A DNA stretch of 64,000 bases, from contig CM075760.1 of NCBI GenBank assembly GCA_037974335.1, positions 35,907,609 to 35,971,608 of the forward strand, written 5' to 3'. The notes beneath the pieces were generated by a model. It ran no database searches, was not told the DNA's origin, and worked only from the letters and a program-made list of their open reading frames with translations. The position numbers and the translations under genes are program-made. The DNA is from Prionace glauca (taxonomy: Eukaryota; Chordata; Chondrichthyes; Carcharhiniformes; Carcharhinidae). This document shows positions 32,821 to 44,799 of the stretch, piece after piece (position 1 is the stretch's first letter; each line of letters begins with the position of its first letter).

Positions 32821-33271
32821 TAAAAATTCAGAGAATATTTTACAGCGAAATTGTTTTTTTTTTAAAGTTAGGAAAGTGAACATAGCGATCGAGGGTCACA
32901 TTGAGAACAGGAGACATGTACAGAGAATCCGTCAATATTTGTACATCTGTTACATTAACCAGAAAGAGAATACAGATCCTTAATAGAAAGAGGAATTAAC
33001 AAACGTAAATAAGGAATGAGAAATTATTTATACATTAAGTTTACACGAGGGGGGAAACTATTAACCACAATAACATTATAACAAAAAACAACCTCGTACT
33101 TTTCACACTGAAAACTGAAATAATGTCTATTGTTGCCTCAGTTACAGATCCAGAATGATAAACTGAGAGAAATTTACTGATAGATTCACCGAGAGCAGAT
33201 ATTGTATTGGAGCCATACACAGATCTTTATAATCAGCTGAGGGAAATCTGCAGCGTCCAAAATTCAACCCA

Positions 33272-33280
33272 TCATTTGAT
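33272..33280 (-). CDS. IgM TM2 exon (last coding piece), cluster 2
   Basis: After the acceptor TTATTTTACAG the minus strand reads ATC AAA TGA, adding Ile-Lys and a stop to the TM1 product (tail VKIK). Such a tiny second membrane exon with a short basic cytoplasmic tail is usual for mu chains. 3' UTR follows. Confidence 0.8.
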   Translation of the reverse strand: MK

Positions 33281-33414
33281 CTGTAAAATAAAGAGGCAAT
33301 ATTGAAGCAGATGTTTCTGATGCGGGACATTAATGTTTTTAATCAGTGAAACAATGAGAGATTTTTCAAATCCATTCTGCCAGTTTGAAATGTGAGTGAA
33401 TTGAATCATCTCAC

Positions 33415-33542
33415 CTTCACCAGAGTGACGGCAGTGCTGTAGAAAATGCTCAGGAAGAACAGGACGATGAATGTGGAAGCGGTTGTCCAGATGTTGCTGT
33501 TATCATCCTCACTGTCTTCAATCCAGATGCGGTCGGTGGGGT
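33415..33542 (-). CDS. IgM TM1 exon, cluster 2
   Basis: A 128-bp exon between CTCTGTCCCCTAG and AAG/GTGAGA. It encodes an acidic extracellular linker, [16 protein letters not shown], then the membrane segment [13 protein letters not shown] and [13 protein letters not shown], whose polar Thr/Ser pattern is the BCR-assembly signature of mu transmembrane helices. It is spliced from the internal donor in C4 (37163/37162). Confidence 0.95.
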
Positions 33543-34107
33543 CTAGGGGACAGAGGCCAGGAAATGGAATTAGATTACTTTATTTATCCAGGGAATCTCA
33601 TTGTTTTCTTTTCCCTCTTCTCCTTCATAAACTGTTCATTCATTCTCATGTCTAATTTTCAATGTATATCTCCTGTTAAATTCAGGACACTCAGTAACAG
33701 ATCTCCATAACTATTTTCACACCTGATCCTTATTGGTATTCCTTGGAGAGTCCATGTCAGAAAGCACTGAAGGTGTTTTCTTGATAATCAGTTCATTTTG
33801 AACTATTTGCCACTAACCCTTATTGAAGAATGTTCTGACTGATCTGGAGGAACATTCCCCTGTCAATGATTGTTTCCACAGATGGTGACTGATCTGTAAA
33901 CTGTGAATGCTGCTGTTTAAGATCTGGGATGTAATTTCCAATCTTTGCTTATTTACAGTGGAAATGTTTAGTAAATCATGAGCTTAACTCAGTTTCTCAA
34001 CGTGTTTGGCGGTGTTTTGAGAATTGGGATCGTCATCGGTGTGTATGTCCATTCAAATTCACATTTAAATTTTACTTTCATCATTCACCTGCCGTTTGTA
34101 TTAAAGA

Positions 34108-34311
34108 TTGTATGTGTGTGTGTGTGTGTGCGCGCGTCTGTGTGTGTGTGTGTCTGTGAGTCTGTGTGTGTGTGTGTGTGTGCGTCAGTGCGTGTGTGTG
34201 TCTGTGAGTCTGTGTGTGTGTGTGTGTGTGCGTCAGTGCGTGTGTGTGCCTGTGAGTCTGTGTGTGTGTGTGTGTGTGCGTCAGTGCGTGTCTGTGTGTG
34301 TGTGTCTGTGA

Positions 34312-34350
<39 letters not shown>
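34108..34350 (+). repeat. TG microsatellite
   Basis: tgtgtg runs with a repeated tctgtgagtctg / tgcgtcagtgcg higher-order pattern of about 55-60 bp. Confidence 0.93.
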
Positions 34351-34352
<2 letters not shown>

Positions 34353-34924
34353 CACTTCCTGAGCTGCATTAATTTTTGGTCCTGAGTTAATCTGTGTGTA
34401 TGAGGGATAATGAACATGTTCATTTGCCTGTGTTTGTTGATTTGTGTAATTGTGTGTCTGTGTGTATAATTTATTCTTCAGATATTGTGGATATATGACT
34501 ATTATTGTGTGAAGTCTCTGTATATTTATTAATGCCACTCTTAACGTGTGCACGTGTTTCTGCCTGTTTCAATGTGTTAATTTGTATCACTCGAATAATG
34601 TTTCCTTCTCTTTCTGTGTGTGTCTGTTCCTCCGTGCGTTTGTGTGTGTATCTGTTGACATATTAGTGCATGTAAATTCGTGTTGGTAGTTATTTATAAC
34701 AATGTGTCAGTGTATGGCTGTGTTTCCATGTGTAGTATTGTGTGCTGTGGTGTTCTGTTCTGAAGGAGCGTGTGAATGTTTGCATCCACATGTTTGTGTG
34801 AAAATATTTTGCTCTCTGTTCCTCTATAAGCAGTGTGTTAATATTGTTATATCTATTTCCCTGTATAAGTGATAATGTGTATAACATTGTGGGTCTCTAT
34901 ATCTGTATTCATTTCAGCGTGAAC

Positions 34925-35970
34925 GTGTGAGAACATGCATTTGTTTGAGTGTGTGCATCTATTTGTGTATGTTTTGGACCTGCATAAATGTTATCTGTCC
35001 GTATTGTGTGTATGCATGTACGTGTTTGTGTTTGTGTCCGTGTACCTAGTCCGTATGTTTAGGTAAGTGTGTAGTTGTGTGTTTGTGTGTGTTTCTGCGG
35101 GCGTTTGTACATATTTGATAATTTGTGTGCATGTTTTGTTTTGTGCCTTCTTGTACAAGTCCGTGTCTGTGTGTGCAGGTGTGGGTGTATGCCCCCTTGT
35201 GCATGCATGTGTGCGTGTATATGTGTGTGCGTGTGTGTGTGTGTGTGTGCATGGTGCGTGTGGGACAGAGAGAGAGCGAGAGAGAAAGAGAGAGTATTTG
35301 TGTATGCACGCATTTTTGTTTGTATATGTATAGTCCATTAGTGTATTCGAGGGAGCGTGTTTGTTTGAGTTCGTTTGTGCGTATATTGTGTGTTCTTCTG
35401 ATCCGTGTATGTGCATTTGTATTTATGAATGTATCTGTGTTTTTGTTGTGTATGTATTTGTGCGTATTGTGTATTTGTGAGATTCTGTGTCTGTATTTGA
35501 ATGTGCCTGTCTATATTTCTGTGTGTGGGACTATGTGTATGCGTTTGTGTGTGTATATTAACATTCTGTATTCGTGTGCATATGTATGAGTATGTGTATT
35601 TGTGCAATTGTGTCCACGTTTCTGTGTGTGCGTGTGTGTGTGTATGTGTGTGAGTGTGTAGTGTGTCTGTATGTGTGAATGTGTGTGTGTATGTGTGTGT
35701 GAGTGTGTGAGTGTGTGTATGTGTGTGTGAGTGTGTAGTGTGTGTATGTATGTGTTTGTGTGTGAGTGTGTAGTGTGTGTATGTGTGTGTGAGTGTGTAG
35801 TGTGTGTATGTATGTGTGTGTGTGTGAGTGTGTAGTGTGTGTAGTGTGTGTAGTGTGTGTAGTGTGTGTAGTGTGTGTATGTGTGTGTGAGTGTGTGTAT
35901 GTGTGTGTGAGTGTGTGTGTGTGAGTGTGTGAGTGTGTGTGTGAGTGTGGGTGTGTACGCCTATGTATGT
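34925..35970 (+). repeat. TG-rich tract with gtgtgagtgtgtagtgtgtg units
   Basis: About 1 kb, interrupted in its first half and nearly pure after 35620. Repeated translation products (Thr/His- or Cys/Val-rich) are artefacts. Confidence 0.93.
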
Positions 35971-37058
35971 ATGTATAATTGTGACTGTTTTGGACAGCAT
36001 TATCAGTGTGTGTATTTTTTTAACTGTTGCTCCAAGTTTCACCGACCATAGTGAAGTGAATATGATCCAGACAACCCGAATAATGGAACATATTTTCAAT
36101 GTTTTGCTGTAGAAATGTATTTTATGTGAGGGGCACGGTGATATCAGGAGAGAGAATGAAATAATTCATTGATGTATCTCAGAGAGCTCAGGGACAGAAC
36201 AGTTAAAACCCGGGGAGGAATCTATGACTTGTTTAAATTTGTATTCTGGGAAATCAATGCCAGCAGATGATTAACAGGAAAAAGAGTGTTGAGACATTTT
36301 AAATTATGTTGCATTAGTTTATATATATATTTCAATGATTAAGATAATGATACTTCAAAATCTGTAGCAAGTAAACCGGAAACTAATTTGTACTGTTGGC
36401 AACTGGGTCCTTATAGTAGAGAAATGTTCCCTTCCAAACACAGGAGAGGGAGGAGAGTGAGCTCAGAGTTTCCCTCTCCCTACCCGATGATACAATGTCA
36501 CTGATGGTGCTAACCACTGAGGAGGTACAAGTGAGTGGATTAAATAATGACATTCCTCCTATTTTCATTGAGGAAGTTTTGGGATATGGATTAACTACTG
36601 CTCCTCCCCTCTCTTTGTTGGGTTAGTGGGAATCCAGGATGTTAACAATTTCACTCTCCCTCAATCCGATGGGGGGAATATTTCTCCATGTTTTTTTGTG
36701 TGTGACCCTCACTTCAGTTCCCAGTGGGTGCGGTGCAGTAGCTTAAAGAGGTGGTCAATGAGAGAAACAGGGACACAGAGATCTAAATGTTGTGTTTGTG
36801 TGTCAGACATGTTAAAAATGTCGGATTATTTTCCCCCTCAGCGGGAGGAAAGTCAGTGAAGATATTTTGCAGAATCCTGTAATGAATGTGCTCTACTCTA
36901 TCCCTGACCCAGTGTCTATCTCCGCTGGGAGCACTGGTTCAACAATGTTGGGTCCGAGACATGAAAATATCTGACTCAAAATCAAAGATATGGAAGTAAA
37001 ACTGAAAAACAACCAATTAAACAATTGGGTATTTCATTGATCGTTAGAGGAAAATGTT

Positions 37059-37073
37059 TTTATTCTTTTTATT
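37059..37073 (-). terminator. Poly(A) signals for secreted mu, cluster 2
   Basis: Two minus-strand AATAAA hexamers (37073-37068 and 37064-37059), only about 28-40 nt 3' of the secretory stop codon. This gives a very short secretory 3' UTR and provides the usual Sec/TM choice by poly(A) versus splicing. Confidence 0.75.
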
Positions 37074-37100
37074 GTAGTTTTTAATGGAAGTGAGTGACTC

Positions 37101-37492
37101 TCATTGACATGAATTAACCGTGTCCATCAGTGCAAGGGAAATGTTCACAAAACTGGGTTTACCGCTGGATTTGTCAACTGTTCTGTTGATGATCTTCAAG
37201 GGGATGGCTTCATGTCCCACCACACAGGAGTAAGAAGCGCCGCTAGACCATTCCTCTGCTGCAATGGATAACAGGCTGTACATGAAGAAGGAGCTATCGC
37301 CGTTGTCCGCCACCACCTCGGTGTTCCTGTAGTTCCCGGGATTCACCGGCTTGTCGTTGACGGTCCATTTGACGAAGATCTCTCGGGGGGAGAAACCTCT
37401 CACTAAGCAGCTGAGGGAGACGACACTCTGAGCGGAGACGTCTTCTGCCGAGGGCAGGAGGACAGAAACGACCGGTTCCCGCGGATTTGGAT
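37101..37492 (-). CDS. IgM heavy chain C4 exon with secretory tail, cluster 2
   Basis: Begins after TTTTCTGCAG and reads [18 protein letters not shown]. Domain cysteines are in LSCLVRG and YSCVVGH, with tryptophan in VKWTVND and AEEWSSG. Sequons NRT and NIS are present. The tail [16 protein letters not shown] ends in a penultimate cysteine, the mu feature used for polymer formation. An internal donor, AGCG/GTAAAC at 37163/37162, removes the last 20 codons when membrane mu is made. The cluster 1 counterpart is cut by the window edge. Confidence 0.96.
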
Positions 37493-38713
37493 CTGCAGAA
37501 AATGTACAATAAATGTCAATAAACTGGAGAGTTCTGGAGACAATGAAACCACAGGTTAAATCTCAGGAAAATGTGCTTCGCTTCTGATTTTAACTCTTCC
37601 CATTTTTGATTTGCAGCTTGGAGGGGAGGTGAACACAATTCTTTTCTCAAATAACTCAGGGGGGGCGGAGTGGAAAGATTCAGAAAGTTTACAGCACAGA
37701 ATCAGGCCATTCGGCCCAACTGATCTACTTTTTCTTTTTGGTTTTCTGGTTTTTGATGCTCCACATCAGGCTCCTCCCTTCTTCTTCAATCTGAACCCAA
37801 TAACATCGCCTACAGTTCACTTTTCACTCATCAACACATCAAACTCCCCAGAAAAATATCAATCGGCCCAGAGTAGTTTAGTTCAGGGGAGAACATTAAT
37901 GCACTGAATACTAACTATTGAGTAGTACACTTTCACTGGAGATAGACACAGTGATGCATTTACATAGAAACATAGAACATTACAGCACAGTACAGGCCCT
38001 TTGGCCCTCAATGTTGTGCCGAGCTATGTCCGAACCCAAGATCAAGCTCTCCCACTCCCTATCATTCTGGTGTGCTCCATGTGTCTATCCAATAACCGCT
38101 TGAAAGTTCCTAAAGTGTCTGACTCCACTATCACAGCAGGCAGTGCATTCCACACCGTAACCACACTCTGAGTAAAGAATCTACCTCGGACATCCCTCCT
38201 GTATCTCCCACCATGAACCTTATAGTAATGCCCCCCTAGTAACCCGAGGAAATAGTCTCTGAACATCCACTCTATCAATCCCCCTCACCATCTTATAAAC
38301 CTCTATTTAGTCGTCTCTCATCCTCCTCTGTTCTAAAGAGAAAAGCCCCAGCTCCCTCAACCTTTCCTCATAAGATCTACCCTCCAAACCAGGCAGCATC
38401 CTGGTAAATCTCCTCTGCACTCTCTCCAATGCTTCCACATCCTCCTTATAGTGAGGTGATTAGAACTGCGCACAATATTCCAAATGTGGTCTCACCAAGG
38501 CTCTGTGCAATTGCAGTATAACCCCACGGCTCTTAAACTCTAACCCCCTGTTAATAAACACTAACACACTTTAAGCCTTCTTCACGGCTCTATCCACTTG
38601 AGTGGCAATCTTCAGAGATCTGTGGATATGAACCCCGGGATCTTTCTGTTCCTCCACATTGCTCAGAACCCTGCTGTTGACCCTACATTTATTGCTTCAA
38701 TCTCTCAGCTCAC
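37493..38713 (-). other. C3-C4 intron, cluster 2, with LINE
   Basis: 1,221 bp, most of it LINE (37963-38690). A short tail fragment with tttacagcacagaatcaggc lies at about 37685-37740. Confidence 0.8.
37963..38690 (-). mobile_element. 5'-truncated LINE in the C3-C4 intron
   Basis: The minus-strand product includes a degenerate RT C-terminal region, then YRRDVRGRFFTQSVVTVWNA and TLGTFKRLLDRHM, ending with a 3' tail seen as tagaacattacagcacagta. Several stops are visible. In cluster 1 the 3' half is deleted. Confidence 0.85.
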
Positions 38714-39022
38714 CTGTTTCCTTGTGGATAGATGTTCTTAGAGGAGTCGGCAGATCCTGATGGCTCACCACGCACTCAAACACAGCCGCACTCAGCCAGG
38801 CTTGTGTGGAGATGCTTAATTTGCTGATCACGCTGTCAGGATCCGCTCCGGGCTTTTCGGCAATCTCTGATTTCAAATACTTCCTGTCTCGGATCCAGGA
38901 CACGTTAACTCCATCAGGAGCATGAGAAATGATGCAGGTTAAGGTCACGGTCGCCTCCAGTAAGACCTGTTCTATTGGTGGTGGCTGTATCTTCACTGTG
39001 GTATCAAGGCACGGGAGAGGAT
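38714..39022 (-). CDS. IgM heavy chain C3 exon, cluster 2
   Basis: 309 bp, same splice sites and frame as cluster 1 C3. It opens [13 protein letters not shown]. Cysteines in LTCIISH and FECVVSH. Differences from cluster 1 are few (DPDSV, SAAVFE, RTSIH). Confidence 0.95.
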
Positions 39023-39938
39023 CTGTGAATGAGAAATGAAAATGAGCCCTAGTTCCCCTTCAGAAGCAAGACAGCAGTTTTCAGCCTGAAGGAGATAAAG
39101 TCGCCTTCAATATATCAATCTCTAACTCTCGCCTTTCACCTTCCATGGCGAATGGGAAGCCAGCTTGCTGTATGGAATTATTCCCTGTATTAAATATTGG
39201 AGCAGCGGTAACATTTCCATGAATCAGGATTGGAGAATTCCCAAACAAACACACCATCCTGAACTCAAGGAAAAAGTACTGACCGTTGGTTTATAGATAG
39301 GGTGGATACACTTTCCAATATTTTACCCCTGTGCTGTGACCTGTGAAGCAGTCTCACACTTACTGTCTCTCCAAATTTTACCAGCTGTCTCAGGAACAAG
39401 CTGACATCAAGGCCACCTCACTCACTATATTGCTTCAAACCGAAAGGGGGCACTCTTTTAAGGGGAGCCTGTGGTATATGGTGTTGTCAATGGACTTATA
39501 ACCTAGGGCAAGACTCTGGGGACACAGATTCGAATCCCATCATTGCTAATGTGAAATTTGAATTTTGTAAACATCTATAATTAAAAGTTGAAATGGTTTT
39601 CATGAAGCTATAGCTGTAAAACCCCTCCTAGTTCACAAATGTTCCTTACCAAAATCAACCTGCTGTCTTTATCTGGCCTGGCATGCATGTGACTTCAGAT
39701 TCACAGCAACGTGAATGACACTTCAGTGCCCTCAGGTTTGGGAAATAAATGCACATCTCAGGAAGGGATAACAAAAAATTGTTTTTCTGATGAAATTCTG
39801 AATGAGATATTGTCCTAATGCAGCAAACTACAGGACAATAACTTACAAGTTGTTCAATGCTTTGTACCAACTTGAATAGATCCCTAATTCTGATTAACAT
39901 CAGAATGATATATGTTGTCCTCTGTTTGAGTCTCTTAC
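39023..39938 (-). other. C2-C3 intron, cluster 2, with SINE
   Basis: Carries the same SINE as cluster 1, at about 39470-39760, so that insertion predates the duplication. Confidence 0.7.
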
Positions 39939-40253
39939 CCCGAGATACGCTGATGTTCTGACTCTGAGTGTCTCCTCGGTGAGTGACCTGGCAGGTATAG
40001 ACCGCTTTGCTGAACCATTCCCCAGCGGAGACTGTCAGCCGACTGCTGGCCGAGAAGTTCCCGTTCAATCGACAGGGGGGAGAGGTGACAATTCCTGAAT
40101 GCGTGGGTTCCCCATTCTTCAGCCAACTCACTTCCATTGACCCTGGCTGGAAATCGATGATTGAACAGACGATGATTGCGAATTTCCTGTGTGAGATTTC
40201 TTCACTGGAACTCACGGTGAGGATAACAGTTGGAGGGATCACAGGCGGAGGGC
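39939..40253 (-). CDS. IgM heavy chain C2 exon, cluster 2
   Basis: 315 bp, phase 1. It opens [17 protein letters not shown]; cysteines in IVCSIIDF and YTCQVTH, extra cysteine in SPPCRLN. The G-strand end reads [13 protein letters not shown], against [13 protein letters not shown] in cluster 1. Open throughout. Confidence 0.95.
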
Positions 40254-40656
40254 CTTCAGGGAAAAAAAACAGATCAGTCATTTCCTGCAGAAGATGTGGA
40301 TCAATTAAACTTTTGTCAACTGAGGGTAGTAAGGGCTTGGAAAGCCCTGTCTGCAGCATTGTGGACTCGCCAACTTTAAGGGCGTTCAAATGGTCAGTGG
40401 ATAGGCATATGGATAACATTGGAATAGTTTAGGTTAGTGGGTCATTAGATTGGTTCCACTGGTCGGCGCAACATCGAGGGCCGAATGGCCTGTACTGCGC
40501 TGTAATGTTCTATGTTCTAACTCATTTGCAGTCAATAGACACTAACTGGACCAATCCAAAGGGCCAGATTGTGCACATCTATTTAAATGAGTTATAACCA
40601 AGGCCCTACATGTTAACCCCAGTGTTTCTGTTTTCCCCAAGCTCCACAACACTTAC
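40254..40656 (-). other. C1-C2 intron, cluster 2, with LINE 3' remnant
   Basis: Plus-strand LINE tail at about 40275-40525, product [18 protein letters not shown], as in cluster 1. Confidence 0.7.
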
Positions 40657-40956
40657 ATCGCATTTTAACGCTCTTGACTGTGCTCATGTGTCGAACCTCA
40701 CAGTCAATTCTGGGGCATTCTCCCGCTGAGTCGCTGATGGTTAACTGGCTGCTCAGGGTGTAGGTTCCTTTCGTGTTTCTCACTGATGGGTAAGTCTTAA
40801 ACCCACTGGGGACCGTTTGCCCATTTTTCTTCCAGGTCAGTTTGGAAACATCTGGAGAGTAATCCATCGCCAAACATCCGAAGGTGATGGAGCCGTCGGA
40901 GTTCTGTTGCTGACAGGGGGAGACCAGACCGTAGAGATTGGGCGCAGATGATGTCG
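40657..40956 (-). CDS. IgM heavy chain C1 exon, cluster 2
   Basis: 300 bp, phase 1, acceptor TTTCCCAG and donor GTAAGT. It reads ATSSAPNLYGLVSPCQQQ with the light-chain-type cysteine, the pair in FGCLAMDY and IDCEVRH, and ends HMSTVKSVKMR before the shared cysteine at the C2 junction. The C-terminal end differs from cluster 1 (HINTAKSIEIP). Confidence 0.96.
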
Positions 40957-41970
40957 CTGGGAAAGAATAGCCAATTGAACAAGTTAGACTCTTGCGTTTA
41001 TTAAGTCAACAAACATATTGTTACAAATAGGTTTCTATATTAGATATAGCTCTTGGTGTTAAATGAAGGGACATGGGTCGTCGGTGTGATCAGGATAGTG
41101 ATGATCTCTGACCAAAGTGAATGGTGGAGTAGGCTCCAAGGGCCGAATGGCCAACTCCAGCTTCTATTTTCTATGTTTCTATCTCAAACATTGATTAGAA
41201 TTATGAACTTATCCCTAATATTTCCCGATTAAATCTTTCATCCGCCTTTGAGATGATGTTACTTCTATCATTTGGGAATTGTCATCTCTGTAGAAACTCA
41301 TATCCCTGTCTCCACTTCTATCAAATTAGGAAGAAAAAATACACATTCTGTTAGTCTCACAATGACATGTCATTCATTGGATTAACAGAGAACAGCAAAA
41401 ATTTTCTCCATTACTGCAGCAACTGTTTATTTCTCAACAACAGCAGTGTGTGATAAACCGCTGTTTATTTCTCAAACAACAACACTTTGTGATGAAGAAG
41501 TTCTCCCTTCATTCAGACTATCCACTCACCTGATGAGGGAGCTCCAACAGCTTGTGATTCCAAATAAACCTGTTGGACTTTAACCTGGTGTTGTGAGAAT
41601 CCTTACTGTGCCCACAACAACCTCACTCCGGCATCTCCACACTAGTTTTGGAAATTGCCCGGGTTCAAACTGATTGGTGCCCCTTCCTCTCTCCAACTCA
41701 CTGCCTCTCACTCCACAAAACGGAGATTAGTGACTTTGCTTCAAAAATACCTCCGGAATGAATACTTACAGAATGATCAGGAAACTCTAAATGTGATTAT
41801 AAATTCAAATAAATCCAACATTTATTGACGGATTGACGGATCATACATTAATACCAAGAGTTTCCCATTTGGGCCCTGAAGTCTCCTCCATCATTCACTG
41901 AGATTACAGATGAGCCGATTGTGGTGCTAGCTCTGTTCTGAACCTCCTCACTCCGCCATCCATCACCCGC

Positions 41971-42715
41971 TCTGTGCCCATTTCCCCAGCTCTTTGCCCT
42001 TTCCCCTGGGTCTCTGCCTTTCACGGTGGCTCTTTTCCCCTTTTATCCGGCTCTCTGTATTTCCACCTGGCTCTCTACACTTTCCTCCAGCTCTGTGCCC
42101 TCTCCCCCGGCTCTCTGTTCTTTCCCTCACCCCCCACGCTGTTCCTAAGCTCTCTGCCCTCTGTCCCTGCTCCCTCCCCTCTTTCTCCTTCCTCCCAGCT
42201 CTCTGAGCTTTCCCCTTGACTCTCCTGCCCTTTCCCCTGGGCTCTCTGCCCTTTCCCTCGGCTCTCTGCCCTTTCTCCTGCCTCCCTGCCCTTTTTCGTT
42301 CCTCCCCGCCCTTTTTCCTGATTCTCTCCCCTTTCCTTGGTCTTTCTACACTTTTCCCCATCTCTCTGCCCTTTCTTTCAGCTCTCTTCCCTTTCACTGG
42401 TCTCTCTGCCCTTTCCCCTGCTCCCTGTCCTTTCCTCTCTCTCTCCGCACTTTCCCCTGACTTTCCGCCCTGTTCCCCGGCTGTGGATCCTTTCCCCCGC
42501 CTCTCTGCCCTTCCCCCAGATCTCTGCTGTTTCCCCTGGCTCTCTGCCCTCCCCCCACCCCGGCTCTCTGCCCTTTCCCTCGCCTCCTGTTCTCCCCTGA
42601 CTCTTTGCCATTGTCCCTGTCCCCGAGCCCCCAGCGATTCCCTCCAGCTCTCTGCACTCCCAGGGCAGCCCCCACCTTTGAACACCAAACTGCCACTTGA
42701 GATCTTTCTTCTCTC
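41971..42715 (-). repeat. Switch-like array: ~20-bp purine, G-rich on the coding strand (cluster 2)
   Basis: Same 20-bp periodic array as 4050-4795, with scattered substitutions and small indels and about the same length. Coding-strand GAGCT and GGGG motifs are kept. Confidence 0.85.
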
Positions 42716-42742
42716 TCGTTGCAGGCCCTCCCCACACAGATT

Positions 42743-44222
42743 CAGTGAGTGTGAGTGAGAGAATGTGAGTGTGTGAGGGTGAGTGATTAAATGAGTCAGA
42801 GTGGATGAGTGATGTGTGAAGGAAGGTGGGTAAGTGAGGGTGAGTGAGTGAAGTTCTTTGAGTGAGGGTGAGTGATTGAGGGTGAGTAAGTGTGGGTGAG
42901 GGTGAGAAAGCGTGAGTAATTGAGGGTGTGTGTGAGAGGGTAGGTGAGTGAAGGTGGCTGAATGTGAGTGAAGGTGGCTGGATGAGTGTAGGTAAGCAAG
43001 ATTGAAATAATAAGGGAGAGTGAGTGAGGATGTGTGAAGGTTCGTGGGGATGGGTGAGTGGAAGTGAGTGAGATTGAGTGAATGAGGGTGTGAATGTAAC
43101 TGTGTATGTAAGGGTTGAGAGTGAATGAGTCAGGGTGTGTTATTGAGGGTGGTGTGTGAGGGAGAATGAATGTGGATGGGTGGGAGAGTGAGGGTGATTG
43201 AGTGAAGGTGTTTGATGAGGATGAGTGATTGAGGATTTGTGAGTTAGGTTGCGTGATGTTGAGTGATGATGAGTATGTGAGCTTGTGTGAGTGAAGGTAG
43301 GTGTGTGAGTTTGAGTCAGTTTGAATGGGTGAGGTGGCATAAGTGAGAGAGAGACAGAGAGAGGGTCATTGAGTTGAGTCTGTGGGGGTGAGTGAGTGAG
43401 TGTGAGAGAATGGGGTGAAAGAGTGAGGGTAAGTGAGACTGAGTGAGACTGGGTGAGTGAGAACGGATTAGTTAGATGAGTGAATCAAGGTGAGTATGAA
43501 TGTTGGTGACTGACTGAGGGTCTAAGTCAGTGAGTGAGGTTTAGTGAGTGAGGCTGAGTGAGTGATGGTGTATGACTGTGGGTGGCTGAGTGACAGTGAG
43601 TTAATGAGGGCGCGTGAGGGTGAGTGCGTGAGGGTGAGTGAGTGAATATGGGTGCGTGACTGAGGGTGTGAGAGTGAGTGAATGTGAGTGAGTCAGTGAG
43701 GGTGTGAGAATGAATGAGTCAGGCTGAGTGATTGAAGTTGAACGAGTGAGGTTGAATGAGTGTTTGTGGGTGAGTGAGGATGGATGAGAGTGAGTGAGCG
43801 AATATGAGTAAGTGATTGTGAGTGAGTGAGTGTGTGAGGGTGGATGAGTGAGCAAGGGTGAGTGAGTGAGCATGAGTGAGTAAGCGTGAATGAGGGTGAG
43901 TGAGTGAGGGTGAGTGATTGGGGATGAGTGATTGTGGTTGAGTGTGTGAGGGTGAGTGAGTGAGGGTGAGTGAGAGAGAGTGTGTCAGTGAGGGAAGGTG
44001 GGTAAGTGAGGGTGAGTGAGTGAAGTTATTTGAGTGAGGATGAGTGATTGAGGGTGAGTGAGAGAGAGTGTGTCAGTGAGGGAAGGTGGGTAAGTGAGGG
44101 TGAGTGAGTGAAGTTATTTGAGTGAGGATGAGAGATTGAGGGTGAGTGAGTGAAGTTATTTGAGTGAGGAGGAGAGATTGAGGGTGAGTGAGTCAGTATG
44201 GGTGAGGGTGAGAGAGTCAGTG
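42743..44222 (+). repeat. GAGT/GGGTGA minisatellite, cluster 2
   Basis: About 1.5 kb; lacks the gcatgaggttgagt block of cluster 1 (6180-6380) and the ~330-bp internal duplication. Confidence 0.9.
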
Positions 44223-44534
44223 AGCCACCTCCTCCTCTCCCTCTCCATCGATCTTTTCCCGATTCTCTCCATTGATCAGCTTTCAGTAACAGGGCTGTGT
44301 AAAGTCAGGAATCAGTGTAGATCACCGGGCAGCTGCTTTAATGTCGGGGCCTTTCTTTCAGAAACACGGATCAGTGAACAAATAGACAGACTGAGGGAGC
44401 TGGAAGGGAAGCTTCCAGCAAAACTAGGGTCACACAGGAATCAAACACCAAGTTTACACCAGTATTGGGGAGCCAGGCGGACTTAGTCTCAGCCAGATCC
44501 CTTCTTATTGATTGTGCCTTTGTGTTCTATGTAA

Positions 44535-44790
44535 CACATGGAAATCCCTACTTCTGACCTCATGTTGGATGGAATGTGTCATTGATGAAGCAATAGAAGA
44601 TTGTTGGACCCAGAACAGCCCCCTGCCGAACTCCTGCAGTGATTTCTCAGCTTAGATGTTTGACCTCCAACAACCATCACCATCTTGTTTTGTGCTAAAT
44701 ATGACTCCAAACAGAGAAGAATTTCCAGCTGAAACTTATTCACATGAGTTTTACTCGGGCTTCCCGATCCCACCCTCATTCAAATGTTAG
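44535..44790 (-). mobile_element. LINE RT fragment, cluster 2
   Basis: Contains LESYLAQNKMVMVVGGQTSK; same relic as 7575-7818. Confidence 0.7.
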
Positions 44791-44799
44791 TGGGGGAGG

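Larger units (their letters stand above)
26900..33270. other. Unique intercluster DNA between cluster 2 membrane exons and copy 1
   Basis: No coding gene recognised. It holds LINE relics (28140-28375, 31050-31400, 31480-31965, 32085-32515), TG repeats (28515-28980) and a CpG-rich tract (30270-30900). 27000-28130 and 29000-30140 show nothing recognisable apart from one CTCF-like motif. Confidence 0.7.
33543..37100 (-). other. C4-TM1 region, cluster 2, with long TG repeats
   Basis: About 3.6 kb between the internal C4 donor and TM1. It contains the secretory poly(A) signals and two TG-repeat tracts (34108-34350; 34925-35970). 36100-37000 shows nothing recognisable. No further exon. Confidence 0.8.

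Noticed and set aside
35338-36099. 253-codon Thr/His-rich minus-strand frame
   Set aside because: Microsatellite translation inside the C4-TM1 intron.
41963-42688. 241-codon Lys/Arg/Glu/Gly-rich frame
   Set aside because: Product of the 20-bp purine repeat; length comes from the repeat period lacking stops, not from selection.
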